A model generated the notes under the pieces. It was not told where the DNA came from. It saw only the letters and a list, made by a program, of their open reading frames with translations, and searched no databases. A stretch of 64,000 nucleotides of DNA from Microvirga sp. Mcv34. GTDB taxonomy: Bacteria; Pseudomonadota; Alphaproteobacteria; Rhizobiales; Beijerinckiaceae. Shown in pieces: positions 34,567-44,313 of the stretch (positions within the stretch are counted from its first letter, which is position 1; every line of letters starts with the position of its first letter). The stretch covers positions 32,477 through 96,476 of the forward strand of contig NZ_JALJRK010000016.1 of NCBI RefSeq assembly GCF_024519725.1. The letters run 5' to 3'. The position numbers were made by a program, and so were the translations under genes.

Positions 34567-34600
34567 CAGCAAAAAGCCCGGCACAGGGCCGGGCTTTTCC
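34567..34600 (-). terminator. Terminator of secA
   Basis: AAAAGCCCGGC (34572-34582) and GCCGGGCTTTT (34588-34598) pair around ACAGG; on the minus strand the T-run and TTGCTGC follow. Same flank as the cheZ and ABC-F terminators. Confidence 0.9.
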
Positions 34601-34620
34601 CTATTCGATGTCTTTGCCGC

Positions 34621-37434
34621 TTACGCCACGAACTGTCCGTGGCAATGCTTGAACTTCTTGCCCGAGCCACAGGGGCAGGGCTCGTTACGGCTGACCCGAC
34701 CCCAGGTGGCGGGGTCGTTCGGATCGCGCTGGGCGCCCGTGGACGGGTCGACGGAGGTTGCCGCATAGCCGACAGCGCCGCCCTCACCGAAGGCCGAGCC
34801 CTGTGGCATGTCGAACTCGTTCTCGCCGGTGGCCGGATCGAGGTGCTGGGCGAACATGGGCGGAAGGCCCTGCGGCTCCGGCTGCTGGAACACCACCTGG
34901 ATGCGCATGAGCTGGCCCGTCACCTGCTCGCGCAGATGGCCGATCAGGCCGTTGAACAGCTCGAACGCCTCGGACTTGTACTCGTTCAGCGGATCGCGCT
35001 GGGCCAGGCCGCGCCAGCCGATGACCTGACGCAGGTGGTCGAGGGTCACGAGGTGCTCGCGCCAGAGGTGGTCCAGGCTCTGCAGCAGGACCTGCTTCTC
35101 CACGTAGTTCATCACATCGGACGTATTGGCCTCGATGCGCTGGGCATAGGCTTCGTCGGCCGCCCTGGTGATGCGCTCACGGATCTCGTCGTCGGCGATG
35201 CCCTCTTCCTTGGCCCATTCCTCGATCGGCAGATCGAGGTTGAGGAAGTTGACGACGTTCTGCTTCAGGCCCTCGACGTCCCATTGCTCCGCATAGGCGT
35301 TTTCCGGAATGGCCCGGGAGACGATGTCCTCGATCACGCCGTGACGCATGTCGTCGATGGTCTCGCGGACGCTCTCCTCGGCCATGAACTCCTTGCGCTG
35401 CTCGAACACGACCTTGCGCTGGTCGTTCATGACGTTGTCGTATTTCAGGATGTTCTTGCGGATGTCGAAGTTGCGCGCCTCGACCTTCGCCTGTGCCCGC
35501 TCGATGGCCTTGTTGATCCACGGATGGATGATGGCCTCGCCTTCCTTCAGGCCGAGCTTCTGCAGCATGCCGTCCATGCGGTCGGAGCCGAAGATGCGCA
35601 TCAGGTCGTCCTGGAGCGACAGGTAGAACTTGGAGCGGCCCGGATCGCCCTGGCGGCCGGAGCGGCCGCGCAGCTGGTTGTCGATGCGGCGGGATTCATG
35701 GCGCTCGGTGCCGAGCACGTAGAGGCCGCCGGCGGCGAGCGCCCGCTCCTTGAAGGCCACGACCTCGTCGAGGATCTCCTTCTCGCGGCGGGCGCGTTCC
35801 TCGCCCTCCACGCCGACCAGCTCGCGCTCAATGCGCATCTTGGCGTTACCGCCGAGTTGGATGTCGGTGCCGCGGCCGGCCATGTTGGTCGCGATGGTGA
35901 TCGCCCCCGGCACGCCGGCCTGGGCGACGATAAAGGCCTCCTGCTCGTGGAAGCGCGCGTTGAGCACGGCGAAGTGCTTGGTACCCCGGCCCGCCCGGGC
36001 GTCACGGTAGAGGGGTTCGAGCGCCTGCGGGTTCTCGAAGTCGATGAGCTTGTAGCCTTCCTGGATCAGGAGCTCGGCCAAGTGCTCCGACTTCTCGATG
36101 GACGTGGTGCCGACCAGGATCGGCTGGCCCTTGGCCGAAGCGGCTTCGATGTCCCGGATGACCGCCTTGTAGCGCTCCTCGACGGTCCGGTAGACCTCGT
36201 CGTCGTCGTCGATACGGGAAACGGGACGGTTGGTCGGGATCTCGACCACTTCGAGGTTGTAGATCTCCAGGAACTCGTCGGCCTCGGTGGCGGCCGTTCC
36301 GGTCATGCCGCCGAGCTTCTCGTAGAGGCGGAAGTAGTTCTGGAAGGTGATGGAGGCCAGCGTCTGGTTCTCGGGCTGGACCTGGACCTTTTCCTTGGCC
36401 TCGAGAGCCTGGTGCAAGCCTTCCGAGTAGCGGCGGCCCTGCATCATGCGGCCGGTGAACTCGTCGATGATCACCACCTCGCCGTTGCGGACGATGTAGT
36501 CCTTGTCGCGCTGGAACAGGGTGTGGGCGCGCAGGGCCTGGTTCATGTGGTGGACCAGGGTGGCGTTCTGGGCGTCGTAGAGGTCGCCCTCCTTGAGCAG
36601 GCCGATCTCCCGCAGCAACTCCTCGATCTTCTCGGTGCCCTCTTCGGTCAGCGCCACGGAGCGCTGCTTCTCGTCGAGCTCGTAATCGGTCTTATTCAGG
36701 CGCGGGATCACCACGTCGATGGCGTTGTAGAGCTCGGAGCGGTCGTCGAGGGGACCGGAGATGATGAGCGGGGTCCGGGCCTCGTCGACCAGGATCGAGT
36801 CCACCTCGTCCACGATGGCGAAGTTGTGGCCCCGCTGGACCATCTGCGCCATCTCGTATTTCATGTTGTCGCGAAGGTAATCGAAGCCGTATTCGTTGTT
36901 GGTCCCGTAGGTGATGTCGGCCGCGTAGGCGGCGGCGCGCTCGACGTCGTCGAGCCCGTGGACGATCACCCCGACCGAAAGGCCCAGGAAGCGGTAGATC
37001 TGGCCCATCCACTCGGAGTCGCGGCGGGCGAGATAATCGTTGACCGTCACCACATGGACGCCCTTGCCGGAAAGGGCGTTCAGGTAGACCGGCAGGGTCG
37101 CCACCAGGGTCTTGCCCTCGCCCGTGCGCATTTCGGCGATCGAGCCCTCGTGGAGCACCATGCCGCCGATGAGCTGCACATCGAAATGCCGCTGGCCAAG
37201 GGTACGCTTGGCCGCCTCACGGACCGTCGCGAAGGCGGGCACCAGGATGTCGTCCAGGGTCTTGCCGGCGGCGAGCTGGGCCTTGAAGTCCTCGGTGCGG
37301 GCACGGAGCTGCTCGTCGGACAGGGCCTCCAGCTCGGCCTCCATCGCGTTGATGGCCGCTACCTTCGGCCGATAGGACTTCAGACGGCGATCATTGACCG
37401 AGCCGAAGATTTTCTTCGCGAGAGAACCGAACAT
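34621..37434 (-). CDS. secA: Preprotein translocase ATPase SecA
   Basis: A 937-residue motor that drives unfolded proteins through SecYEG. Walker A is [14 protein letters not shown] (about residues 102-115), Walker [16 protein letters not shown], and the second helicase half has [26 protein letters not shown] and [12 protein letters not shown]. The preprotein cross-linking domain lies between. The C-terminus ends with the SEC-C zinc motif [16 protein letters not shown] that binds SecB and lipids, after a ~60-residue linker. Length is somewhat above E. coli SecA, as usual in the order. It is divergent from the parvulin gene. Confidence 0.98.
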   Translation of the reverse strand: MFGSLAKKIFGSVNDRRLKSYRPKVAAINAMEAELEALSDEQLRARTEDFKAQLAAGKTLDDILVPAFATVREAAKRTLGQRHFDVQLIGGMVLHEGSIAEMRTGEGKTLVATLPVYLNALSGKGVHVVTVNDYLARRDSEWMGQIYRFLGLSVGVIVHGLDDVERAAAYAADITYGTNNEYGFDYLRDNMKYEMAQMVQRGHNFAIVDEVDSILVDEARTPLIISGPLDDRSELYNAIDVVIPRLNKTDYELDEKQRSVALTEEGTEKIEELLREIGLLKEGDLYDAQNATLVHHMNQALRAHTLFQRDKDYIVRNGEVVIIDEFTGRMMQGRRYSEGLHQALEAKEKVQVQPENQTLASITFQNYFRLYEKLGGMTGTAATEADEFLEIYNLEVVEIPTNRPVSRIDDDDEVYRTVEERYKAVIRDIEAASAKGQPILVGTTSIEKSEHLAELLIQEGYKLIDFENPQALEPLYRDARAGRGTKHFAVLNARFHEQEAFIVAQAGVPGAITIATNMAGRGTDIQLGGNAKMRIERELVGVEGEERARREKEILDEVVAFKERALAAGGLYVLGTERHESRRIDNQLRGRSGRQGDPGRSKFYLSLQDDLMRIFGSDRMDGMLQKLGLKEGEAIIHPWINKAIERAQAKVEARNFDIRKNILKYDNVMNDQRKVVFEQRKEFMAEESVRETIDDMRHGVIEDIVSRAIPENAYAEQWDVEGLKQNVVNFLNLDLPIEEWAKEEGIADDEIRERITRAADEAYAQRIEANTSDVMNYVEKQVLLQSLDHLWREHLVTLDHLRQVIGWRGLAQRDPLNEYKSEAFELFNGLIGHLREQVTGQLMRIQVVFQQPEPQGLPPMFAQHLDPATGENEFDMPQGSAFGEGGAVGYAATSVDPSTGAQRDPNDPATWGRVSRNEPCPCGSGKKFKHCHGQFVA

Positions 37435-37683
37435 CGAGAGCCTTCGAAATTCCAGAATGCAGGAGAAAGGAGCGTTTGCGCCGCCTTATAGACCTAATTA
37501 CGCCGGAGCGCATCTTAAAGACTATGACTTTAGTAGCGCAGTCTCGAGCAGCCCGGAGGCCCTTTCAAGACCCCGCGAGCGGCGCTGCTGTGACATAAAT
37601 ATGCCATCACTTGCAAACGTAAACACATTCGGCCATCTGATCGTCGCTGTCCGTGGGCGATCACGCTCACCAGAGGAAACCAT

Positions 37684-38589
37684 ATGTCTCGCTCACTCAC
37701 GTTCCGTAAGAGCTTCCTGACCCTCGGCGTCGCCCTGCCGCTCATGGCCGGGACGGCCCTCGCCCAGACCCCTCCTGCGACTCCTGCCACGCCTGCGACC
37801 TCCCCGGCGGCCGTTCCGGCCGTCGATCCCGCCAAGGTGATCGCCCGCGTCAACGGCGTCGACATTACGGAAGGGGATCTTGCCATCGCGTCCGAGGATC
37901 CTGCTCTCCAGATGCCGAACGTGCCCGAGGAGCAAAAACGCGAGCTGCTGACCGGCTACATGATCGACCTGAAGCTCGGCGCCAAGGCCGCCGAGGCCGC
38001 CAAGGTCGGCAGCAGCGCCGAGTTCGCCCGCAAGCTCGCCTATAACCGGGACAAGACCCTGCTCGACGAGTACCTCGACCAGGAGTCCAAGAAGGCCGTG
38101 ACCCCCGAGGCCGCCCGCAAGCTCTACGACGAGACGGTCAAGAGCGTGCCGGCCGAGCAGGAGGTCCGCGCCCGCCATATCCTGGTCGAGAACGAGGACG
38201 AGGCCAAGAAGATCGCGGCCCGTGTGAAGGGCGGCGAGGACTTCGCCAAGGTGGCCGGAGAGGTCTCCAAGGACCCGGGTTCCAAGACCGATGGCGGCGA
38301 TCTCGGCTTCTTCACCAAGGACCGCATGGTCGAGCCCTTCGCCGAAGCCGCCTTCAAGCTGGAGCCCGGCCAGATCTCCGATCCGGTGAAGAGCCAGTTC
38401 GGCTGGCACGTGATCAAGGTCGAGGAGAAGCGCACTAAGCCCGCCCCGTCCTTCGACGAGACCAAGGACCAGGTCGAGACCTATCTCGCCCGCAAGGCCC
38501 AGCAGGACCTGATCATGGGCCTGCGCAAGAACGCCAAGATCGAGCGCCTGGACGACAAGGGCAACCTCGTCGAGCAGAAGCAGCCTTAA
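37684..38589 (+). CDS. Periplasmic parvulin-type peptidylprolyl isomerase
   Basis: A 301-residue foldase. A signal peptide (SFLTLGVALPLMAGTALAQ) is followed by a Pro/Ala-rich linker, a SurA-like N-terminal helical domain (about 50-140, starting VIARVNGVDITEGDL) and a parvulin domain (about 143-240): VRARHILVENEDEAKKI, GGDLGFFTKDRMVEPFAEAAF and FGWHVIKVEEKR. It helps newly exported proteins to fold, which fits its position divergent from secA. A GAGGAAACC ribosome site precedes the ATG. The terminator follows 22 bases after the stop. Confidence 0.94.
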   Translation: MSRSLTFRKSFLTLGVALPLMAGTALAQTPPATPATPATSPAAVPAVDPAKVIARVNGVDITEGDLAIASEDPALQMPNVPEEQKRELLTGYMIDLKLGAKAAEAAKVGSSAEFARKLAYNRDKTLLDEYLDQESKKAVTPEAARKLYDETVKSVPAEQEVRARHILVENEDEAKKIAARVKGGEDFAKVAGEVSKDPGSKTDGGDLGFFTKDRMVEPFAEAAFKLEPGQISDPVKSQFGWHVIKVEEKRTKPAPSFDETKDQVETYLARKAQQDLIMGLRKNAKIERLDDKGNLVEQKQP

Positions 38590-38610
38590 GACCTGGTTCT
38601 ATCGGTGTTC

Positions 38611-38638
38611 AAAGGGCGGCCCCAGGGCCGCCCTTTTC
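38611..38638 (+). terminator. Terminator of the parvulin gene
   Basis: AAAGGGCGGCC and GGCCGCCCTTT make an 11-bp stem around CCAG, followed by TCGTTT. Confidence 0.9.
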
Positions 38639-38706
38639 GTTTCCGATCCCAGGGATCTCCTTCCCGCACTGCGTCGCCGGAGATGACATTGCCTCGCAGG
38701 GCAATG

Positions 38707-38919
38707 TCACTTGTTGTGCCGCCCCATCCGGTTAGGGTCGACGCCGCCCTGGCGGTTCGTCTGGTTCTCCACGTCGCCCTGGAAGGTCGAGCCGCCGTCG
38801 AGGTCGCGCGGATCCTCGCCGGTCATGTTGGAGCCCTTCGAGCGGCCGATGCCCGGATCGACAGCGAGATCGCTGCGTGGGCGCTCCTGGGGTTGGGTCT
38901 TGGGGTGCTTGGCCGTCAT
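38707..38919 (-). CDS. Small hydrophilic protein, unknown function
   Basis: A 70-residue, fully polar protein with no predicted helix of note: KHPKTQPQERPRSDLAVDPG at the start and GGVDPNRMGRHNK at the end. An excellent GGAGG lies five bases before the ATG at 38919 and argues for a real gene. It has no Cys or Trp and looks intrinsically disordered. The arrangement between the parvulin gene and argJ suggests nothing about function. A similarly polar protein with the same kind of ribosome site is at 63098-63424. Confidence 0.7.
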   Translation of the reverse strand: MTAKHPKTQPQERPRSDLAVDPGIGRSKGSNMTGEDPRDLDGGSTFQGDVENQTNRQGGVDPNRMGRHNK

Positions 38920-39083
38920 GAAAGCCTCCATCGCTTGCAGACCGGGTCAACGAGGACACACTCGCGGCGTTCCTTGGCCTAGGTCATCACGCTTCTGCAG
39001 CTTTGACTTGACAAAAAGCCTTAAAAAACCACAGGTCGCCTTTCCTAAACGGTATTCCATCCGCTCACTCCGAGACCTTCTGC

Positions 39084-40325
39084 ATGTCCAAGTCCGTGTC
39101 TCCGCTCGCGCCCAAATCGTTTCCGGCGCTTCCCGCCATCGAGGGCGTCAGGATCGCGACGGCGGAGGCCGGCATCCGATACAAGAACCGAACCGACGTT
39201 CTCTATGTGACTCTGCCCAAGGACACGACCGTGGCAGGCGTCTTCACCCGCTCCAAATGCCCTTCGGCTCCCGTCGACTGGTGCCGCAAGAACCTGAGCA
39301 AGGGCACGGCCCGGGCGCTGGTGGTCAACTCGGGCAACGCCAATGCCTTCACGGGCAAGAGGGGCGCCGAGGCGGTCAAGCTCACGGCCGACATCGCCGC
39401 CGAGGCGGCCGGCTGCCGGGCCTCCCAGGTCTTCATCGCCTCCACGGGCGTGATCGGCGAGCCCCTCGATGCGACGAAGTTCGAGAACGTGCTCACGGCC
39501 TGCGAAAAGAAGGCCAAGCCCACCGCCTGGCTCGATGCCGCCAAGGCGATCATGACCACCGACACTTTCCCCAAGGTGGCAACCCGCACAGCCACCATCG
39601 GGGGCGTCGAGGTCACGATCAACGGCATCGCCAAGGGCGCCGGCATGATCGCGCCGGACATGGCCACCATGCTGTCCTTCATCTTCACCGACGCGCCCAT
39701 CGCGGCTCCGGTGCTGCAGGCGCTGCTGAAGAAGGGCGCCGACAAGAGCTTCAACTGCGTGACGGTGGACAGCGACACCTCCACGTCCGACACCCTGCTC
39801 TTCTTCGCGACCGGCGCGGCCGCCGCCAAGGGCGCGCCCGCGATCTCCCTGCCGAGCGACCGGCGCCTGAAGGAGTTCCGCGGCGCCCTGGAGAGCCTTC
39901 TGGCCGACCTCGCCCAGCAGGTCGCCCGCGACGGCGAAGGCGCGCGCAAGTTCGTGACCGTGAAGGTGACCGGCGCCACGGGCGCTACCTCGGCCAAGCG
40001 CATCGCCATGGCGATCGCCAATTCACCCCTGGTGAAGACGGCAGTAGCCGGCGAAGACGCCAATTGGGGCCGCGTGGTCATGGCCGTCGGCAAGGCCGGC
40101 GAACCCGCCGAACGCGACAAGCTCGCGATCTGGTTCGGCGACATCCGCGTGGCCGTCAAAGGCGCCCGAGATCCGGAATACGACGAGGCAAGGACCTCCA
40201 CCTACATGAAAGGCGACGAGATCACCATCCGGGTCGACCTCGGCCTCGGCCGCGGCGAGGCCACCGCCTGGACCTGCGACCTCACCAAGGCCTATGTGGA
40301 GATCAACGGCGACTACCGGAGCTGA
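39084..40325 (+). CDS. argJ: Bifunctional ornithine acetyltransferase / N-acetylglutamate synthase
   Basis: A 413-residue enzyme of arginine synthesis that transfers acetyl from N-acetylornithine to glutamate, and in bifunctional forms also uses acetyl-CoA. The precursor self-cleaves before Thr195 in [14 protein letters not shown], which becomes the nucleophile of the beta chain. GNANAFTG (about 84-91) and STGVIGEPL are the family's oxyanion and substrate segments; the end [23 protein letters not shown] is standard. The ribosome site is weak. Position next to the secA/parvulin block is conserved. Confidence 0.97.
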   Translation: MSKSVSPLAPKSFPALPAIEGVRIATAEAGIRYKNRTDVLYVTLPKDTTVAGVFTRSKCPSAPVDWCRKNLSKGTARALVVNSGNANAFTGKRGAEAVKLTADIAAEAAGCRASQVFIASTGVIGEPLDATKFENVLTACEKKAKPTAWLDAAKAIMTTDTFPKVATRTATIGGVEVTINGIAKGAGMIAPDMATMLSFIFTDAPIAAPVLQALLKKGADKSFNCVTVDSDTSTSDTLLFFATGAAAAKGAPAISLPSDRRLKEFRGALESLLADLAQQVARDGEGARKFVTVKVTGATGATSAKRIAMAIANSPLVKTAVAGEDANWGRVVMAVGKAGEPAERDKLAIWFGDIRVAVKGARDPEYDEARTSTYMKGDEITIRVDLGLGRGEATAWTCDLTKAYVEINGDYRS

Positions 40326-40337
40326 TACGGAATTCGA

Positions 40338-40706
40338 TCAGGGAACGACTGTAACCTTCATCTTCGTGGTGACGCGCATCGGGCCGCCATACTGGTCCGT
40401 TCCGATAATCGCGTAGGAGAACTCGTCCGATCCCTGGTAACCGGGTTTGGCCACATAGAAGGGCATGATGCCCTTTACGCCCGCCATCCCAGCCTTCGGT
40501 TTTTGGACAATGGCTGCTTCGGTGATGGCCCCTTGAATGCCGTTGAGGCCAAAGCCGCACCCTTTGCCGGCTTTGACGGTCATTTCGCCTTCGAGATTCG
40601 CAACATGACTGTTGAAGATCATGGGCGTGACGGAACAATCCTGCGCCTGTGCACTCGCTCCCGTGATGAGAACAGCACCGAGTGTTGCAGCGATCACCTT
40701 ATGCAT
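40338..40706 (-). CDS. Small secreted protein, unknown function
   Basis: A 122-residue protein with a signal peptide (HKVIAATLGAVLITGASAQA), cleaved probably before QDCS. The mature part is about 100 residues, mostly beta by composition, with two Cys (DCSVTP, GCGFGL) able to form one disulfide, and a strand-rich end (DEFSYAIIGTDQYGGPMRV, then TTKMKVTVVP). This pattern is common in small Ig-like secreted proteins of Hyphomicrobiales, but no function is known. It converges on argJ with 12 bases between the stops. Confidence 0.75.
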   Translation of the reverse strand: MHKVIAATLGAVLITGASAQAQDCSVTPMIFNSHVANLEGEMTVKAGKGCGFGLNGIQGAITEAAIVQKPKAGMAGVKGIMPFYVAKPGYQGSDEFSYAIIGTDQYGGPMRVTTKMKVTVVP

Positions 40707-40851
40707 GAAAACGTCCTGACGTTTTATCGTTATACCAGTTCAGGTTGCGTTTCATAGTTACGTTTGTCAAGTTCAGGTTGCCTGTTCGCCTGTCGATCAA
40801 ATCGGGGTATGACAGCGGCCTGACCCGAACCGCTCACATGGCTGAAGATAA

Positions 40852-41265
40852 GTGCCGCCTCTCAAGCTCACCCTCGTCGTCGCCGTCGCTCTGATCGATA
40901 CCGACAATCGCATCCTTCTGGCGCAACGGCCCGAAGGGAAGCAGCTCGCCGGCCTGTGGGAGTTTCCTGGCGGCAAGGTGGAGCCGGGCGAACGGCCGGA
41001 GGAGACGCTGATCCGCGAACTGCGCGAGGAACTCGGCATTACTGTGAAGGAGCCCTGTCTCGCCCCGCTGACCTTCGCGAGCCACCCCTACGAAACCTTT
41101 CACCTGCTCATGCCGCTCTATATCTGCCGGCGCTGGGAAGGTTTCGCGCAGCCGCTCGAAGGGCAGGCCTTGAAATGGGTCAAGGCCCAGGAGCTGCGCA
41201 GCTATCCCATGCCGCCTGCCGACGAGCCGCTGATCCCGTTCCTCGTCGACCTTCTCGGGCCGTAA
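40852..41265 (+). CDS. mutT: 8-oxo-dGTP diphosphatase (Nudix, MutT type)
   Basis: A 137-residue Nudix hydrolase that removes oxidised dGTP from the nucleotide pool. The Nudix box is intact: GGKVEPGE, then EETLIRELREELGI with the metal-binding REXXEE. LWEFPGGK and LAQRPEGK before the box are MutT features. The only in-frame start that gives a normal N-terminus is the GTG at 40852; an ATG at 40838 is in another frame. The ribosome site is weak (GAAGATAA). It is followed nine bases later by the EamA exporter gene. Confidence 0.93.
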   Translation: MPPLKLTLVVAVALIDTDNRILLAQRPEGKQLAGLWEFPGGKVEPGERPEETLIRELREELGITVKEPCLAPLTFASHPYETFHLLMPLYICRRWEGFAQPLEGQALKWVKAQELRSYPMPPADEPLIPFLVDLLGP

Positions 41266-41274
41266 AGGGCGTCC

Positions 41275-42204
41275 ATGTCGTCTCAGCAAGCCACGGAAGC
41301 GGTTCCGGAACCGTCCGCTCCAACGGCCGCCTTCGTCGTCTCGAACCTGCTCGTCTGCTCCATGCTCTGGGGAAGCTCCCTCGTGCTGATCAAGCTGAGC
41401 GGCAACCAGAACCCCTTCGTTCTCGCGGCTATGCGTGGGCTGATCGGCGGAACGACCCTCGCGGTGTGGTTCGCGACCCGGGGCAGGAGCGTCCTGCCGC
41501 AACGGCATGAATGGCGGGTCTGGGTCATTCTGGGCACCCTCAACGGTTGGCTGCCGAACGTGCTCCTGGCCTATGCCCTCACGCGGCTTCCCACGGCCAC
41601 AGCCGGCATGATCCAGGCCTCCTCGCCACTGCTCGTGGCGGTCCTGTCCCATCTCCTTTTCGCCGACGAACGGCTGAGTTCCCGGCGTTTCCTGGGCGTC
41701 GCCACCGGATTCGTCGGCATGGCGATCCTGATCGGTCCGGCCGCCCTCCCCGACAGCGGCATGGATGAGGTCGGTGTCCTGATCATGCTGGCCGTCGCCT
41801 TCAGCTATGCGGCGGCGAATATCTACGTGCGCACGGTCAGAGGGACCGATCCGGGCCGGATGGCCCTTGGCCAGCAGATCTGCTCGGGCGCGGGAGCGAT
41901 GGTGCTCGCTCTGACCCTGGCCGGACCGTCGGCCTTCGCTCCGGTGCTGCCGAACGCGTTGCCGCTCCTCGCGCTCGGCGCCCTCGCCACGGCCCTGCCG
42001 ATGCTGCTGTTCATGCACCTGATCCGCCGCACGGGCCCGACCCGCGCCTCAATGGTAGGCTACCTGACGCCGGTCTGGACCACCATCATGGCGGTGCTGT
42101 TCCTCGGCGAGAGCATCGGCCTGCGCGAGATCCTCGGGGGTGCCGTGGTGCTGACCGGAGTGGCGCTCGTCTCCTTCAGCGGACGGCTCAAAGCCATTCG
42201 CTGA
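41275..42204 (+). CDS. DMT-superfamily transporter (EamA)
   Basis: A 309-residue inner-membrane protein with ten helices in two EamA repeats (first from about residue 22, LLVCSMLWGSSLVLIKLSG; second from about residue 160). ASSPLLVAVLSHLLFADERLSSRRFLGVATGFVG and YLTPVWTTIMAVLFLGESIGLREILGGAVVLTGVAL are typical. Substrate unknown. It is probably cotranscribed with mutT. The 3' end overlaps the convergent thioesterase gene by 17 bases. Confidence 0.9.
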   Translation: MSSQQATEAVPEPSAPTAAFVVSNLLVCSMLWGSSLVLIKLSGNQNPFVLAAMRGLIGGTTLAVWFATRGRSVLPQRHEWRVWVILGTLNGWLPNVLLAYALTRLPTATAGMIQASSPLLVAVLSHLLFADERLSSRRFLGVATGFVGMAILIGPAALPDSGMDEVGVLIMLAVAFSYAAANIYVRTVRGTDPGRMALGQQICSGAGAMVLALTLAGPSAFAPVLPNALPLLALGALATALPMLLFMHLIRRTGPTRASMVGYLTPVWTTIMAVLFLGESIGLREILGGAVVLTGVALVSFSGRLKAIR

Positions 42205-42622
42205 GCACGGCCCTCGTTTCAGGCGGGATCTCCACCGGGCGCTGGGTGGCGCGGTCCACGTAGACATGGACGAAATGGCCCTGGGCGGCCGCCTGCTCGC
42301 CGCCGCTCCTGAAGATCCCGATGCGATAGCGCACAGAGGAGCGGCCGAGATGCGCCACGGCGATACCGGCCTCCAGGGCCTCCGGAAAGGCGACGCTCTC
42401 GAAATAGGTGCAGCCCGATTCCACCACGAGACCGATGACCGGGCTCTCGGCAATGGCGAGCAGGCCATTCTCAACGAGCCATCCGTTCACGGCGCTGTCG
42501 AAATACGAGTAGTAATGGACGTTGTTCACGTGCCCATAGGCGTCGTTGTCCATCCAGCGGGTCGCGATGGGGCGAAACAGCCTGAAGGCGGAGCGGTGGA
42601 GGCGAGTGGGTCGGTGCGACAT
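42188..42622 (-). CDS. Acyl-CoA thioesterase (hot-dog fold, 4-HBT/FadM type)
   Basis: A 144-residue thioesterase. The catalytic Asp lies in RWMDNDAYGHVNNVHYYSYFD at about residues 22-42, in the 4-hydroxybenzoyl-CoA thioesterase pattern; VESGCTYFESVAFPE and the core strand RYRIGIF follow. It should hydrolyse a short or medium acyl-CoA. The ATG at 42622 is used here; a GTG at 42634 would overlap the ADH stop as GTGA and could be the true start if the two are coupled. With the upstream Fe-ADH gene it forms a two-gene operon. Confidence 0.88.
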   Translation of the reverse strand: MSHRPTRLHRSAFRLFRPIATRWMDNDAYGHVNNVHYYSYFDSAVNGWLVENGLLAIAESPVIGLVVESGCTYFESVAFPEALEAGIAVAHLGRSSVRYRIGIFRSGGEQAAAQGHFVHVYVDRATQRPVEIPPETRAVLSEWL

Positions 42623-42630
42623 AGGGATCG

Positions 42631-43779
42631 TCACCAGGCCGCTTCGTAGATGGCGCGGGCATCCTCAAGGGTGAGCGGGCGCGGGTTGTTCACGAGAAGC
42701 CGCGTCTGCTTCATGGCGTCCTCTGCCATCATCGGCACGGCTTCCCGGGGAATGCCCACATCGCGCAGGCGCGGCTGAAGGCCGACCTTCGCGCACAGGG
42801 CGGCAAGCGCTTCCGCGAAAGCCGAACCGGATTCAGAGCCTTCGAGCTCCGGGAAGGCATGGGGCGCAAGCTCCGCATATGCCGCCTCGCAGGCGCTCGC
42901 GTTGAAGCGCAGCACATGCGGCAGGACGAGGGCGTTGGACAACCCGTGCGGCACCCCGAAATGCCCGCCGATGGGATAGGCCAGCGCATGAACGGCGGCC
43001 ACGGGCGAATTGGCGAAGGCCTGCCCGGCCAGCATGGAGCCGAGCAGCATGGCGGAGCGGGCCTCGATGTCGTGGCCATGATGCACGGCGCGCTCGATGT
43101 TGCGGCCGAGAAGGCGCAGGGCCTCCTTGGCCAAAGTCTGCGAGACCGGATTGTTGTTGGGGCTCGTCGAGGTATAGGCTTCGATGGCATGAACCATCGC
43201 GTCGATGCCGGTGGCCGCCGTCACATGGGGCGGCAGGTTCACGGTCAGGTCCGGATCGAGCAGGGCGATGTCGGGGATGATGAGCGGAGAGACGACACCC
43301 TTCTTCTCGTGCGCCCCGGTGGTCACGATGGAGATCGGCGTCACCTCCGATCCCGTTCCCGCCGTCGTGGGAACGGCGAGCAGCGGCAGCCGGGGACCTT
43401 TCGCGAGGCCGATGCCGTAGACCTGCTCGAGCCTCTCGTCGCTCGCCGCAAGCAGTGCCACGAGCTTCGCCACGTCGATAGAGGAACCGCCGCCGAAGCC
43501 GATCACCGCCCGTGCCTCGAAATCCCTGGCTTTCGTCACGCCGGCCAGCACCACGTCCTCGGGCGGGTCGGCCACGACCGCGTCGAAGACCTCGACCGCG
43601 ATCCCGGCCTCCTCCAGCACATGGAGTGCGGGCGCGATCAGCCCGGCCTTCACGAGGCCCGCATCGGTGACCACGAGCACCCGGGGTCCGAGGCGCTGGG
43701 CCGCGATTTCGCCCAGGCGCGCGATGCTGCCGGAGCCGACGATGAGCGAGGGCGCGGTGTTGAAGGTGAACGGCGACAT
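42631..43779 (-). CDS. Iron-containing alcohol dehydrogenase
   Basis: A 382-residue group III dehydrogenase. The NAD motif is GGGSSIDVAK (about residues 95-104), followed by AVPTTAGTGSEVTPISI; the metal ligands lie in GIDAMVHAIEAYTS and the two His of HALAYPIGGHFGVPHGLSNAL. The start MSPFTFNTAPSLIVGSGSIARLGEI is similar to maleylacetate reductases, but those lack part of the C-terminal set seen here, so a general Fe-ADH is the safer call. Substrate unknown. Upstream of the thioesterase in one operon. Confidence 0.9.
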   Translation of the reverse strand: MSPFTFNTAPSLIVGSGSIARLGEIAAQRLGPRVLVVTDAGLVKAGLIAPALHVLEEAGIAVEVFDAVVADPPEDVVLAGVTKARDFEARAVIGFGGGSSIDVAKLVALLAASDERLEQVYGIGLAKGPRLPLLAVPTTAGTGSEVTPISIVTTGAHEKKGVVSPLIIPDIALLDPDLTVNLPPHVTAATGIDAMVHAIEAYTSTSPNNNPVSQTLAKEALRLLGRNIERAVHHGHDIEARSAMLLGSMLAGQAFANSPVAAVHALAYPIGGHFGVPHGLSNALVLPHVLRFNASACEAAYAELAPHAFPELEGSESGSAFAEALAALCAKVGLQPRLRDVGIPREAVPMMAEDAMKQTRLLVNNPRPLTLEDARAIYEAAW

Positions 43780-43869
43780 GGACTGTCCCCAGGTGGGTTC
43801 CTTTGCGCCAAGAGTGCCTCGGGCCGGGAGGGTCAGCAACCCGCCCCGATTCAGCCATTAGGACAAGGA

Positions 43870-44235
43870 CTAATCCTGGAATTCCTCGATGGCATCGACC
43901 TTCTCCGGATAGAAGGCCAGATGCTCCCTGATAGCCGCAACCGCGGGGGCAGGATCCTCGTAGCTCCAGGCCGCGTTCTCCCGTATCAGCCCGCCACCGT
44001 TCACGGTGAAATAGGAGGCATCGCCCTTGTAGGGGCAATGGGTCCTGTGATCCGTGGGATCCAGCAGGTCCATCCGCACATCCTCGCGGGGGATGTAATG
44101 CACGGGCGGAAGCGTGGCCTCCTGCAGGATCAGGCCCTTCGTCGTCTCGGCGACAATGAAGCCGCCGAGCATGACCCGGATGCGGTGCGGGTTCTTCGTG
44201 ATGGTGATCGGATGATCCGGGCCGGGTTCTTTCAT
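43870..44235 (-). CDS. DUF427 domain protein
   Basis: A 121-residue protein of the DUF427 family: VMLGGFIVAETTKGL, LPPVHYIPREDVRMDLL, THCPYKGDASYFTV and a C-terminal AWSYEDPAPAV..I..HLAFYPEKVDAI. The fold is a small beta-tent; the catalytic role, if any, is not known. The ATG at 44235 gives the usual N-terminus. It lies between the Fe-ADH and the methyltransferase gene, in the same direction as both, about 90 bases from each. Confidence 0.88.
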   Translation of the reverse strand: MKEPGPDHPITITKNPHRIRVMLGGFIVAETTKGLILQEATLPPVHYIPREDVRMDLLDPTDHRTHCPYKGDASYFTVNGGGLIRENAAWSYEDPAPAVAAIREHLAFYPEKVDAIEEFQD

Positions 44236-44313
44236 GGGGTCACCGCTTTCCAGAGAGGTCTTCGCCGGACAGAAGATAGGGCAACCCGGTTGCATCCCAA
44301 GACGGGATGAGAA

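Noticed and set aside
34639..37491. A 950-codon open frame on the plus strand opposite secA
   Set aside because: It has no recognisable domain and arises because high-GC codon use keeps the complementary frame free of stops; secA itself is certain.
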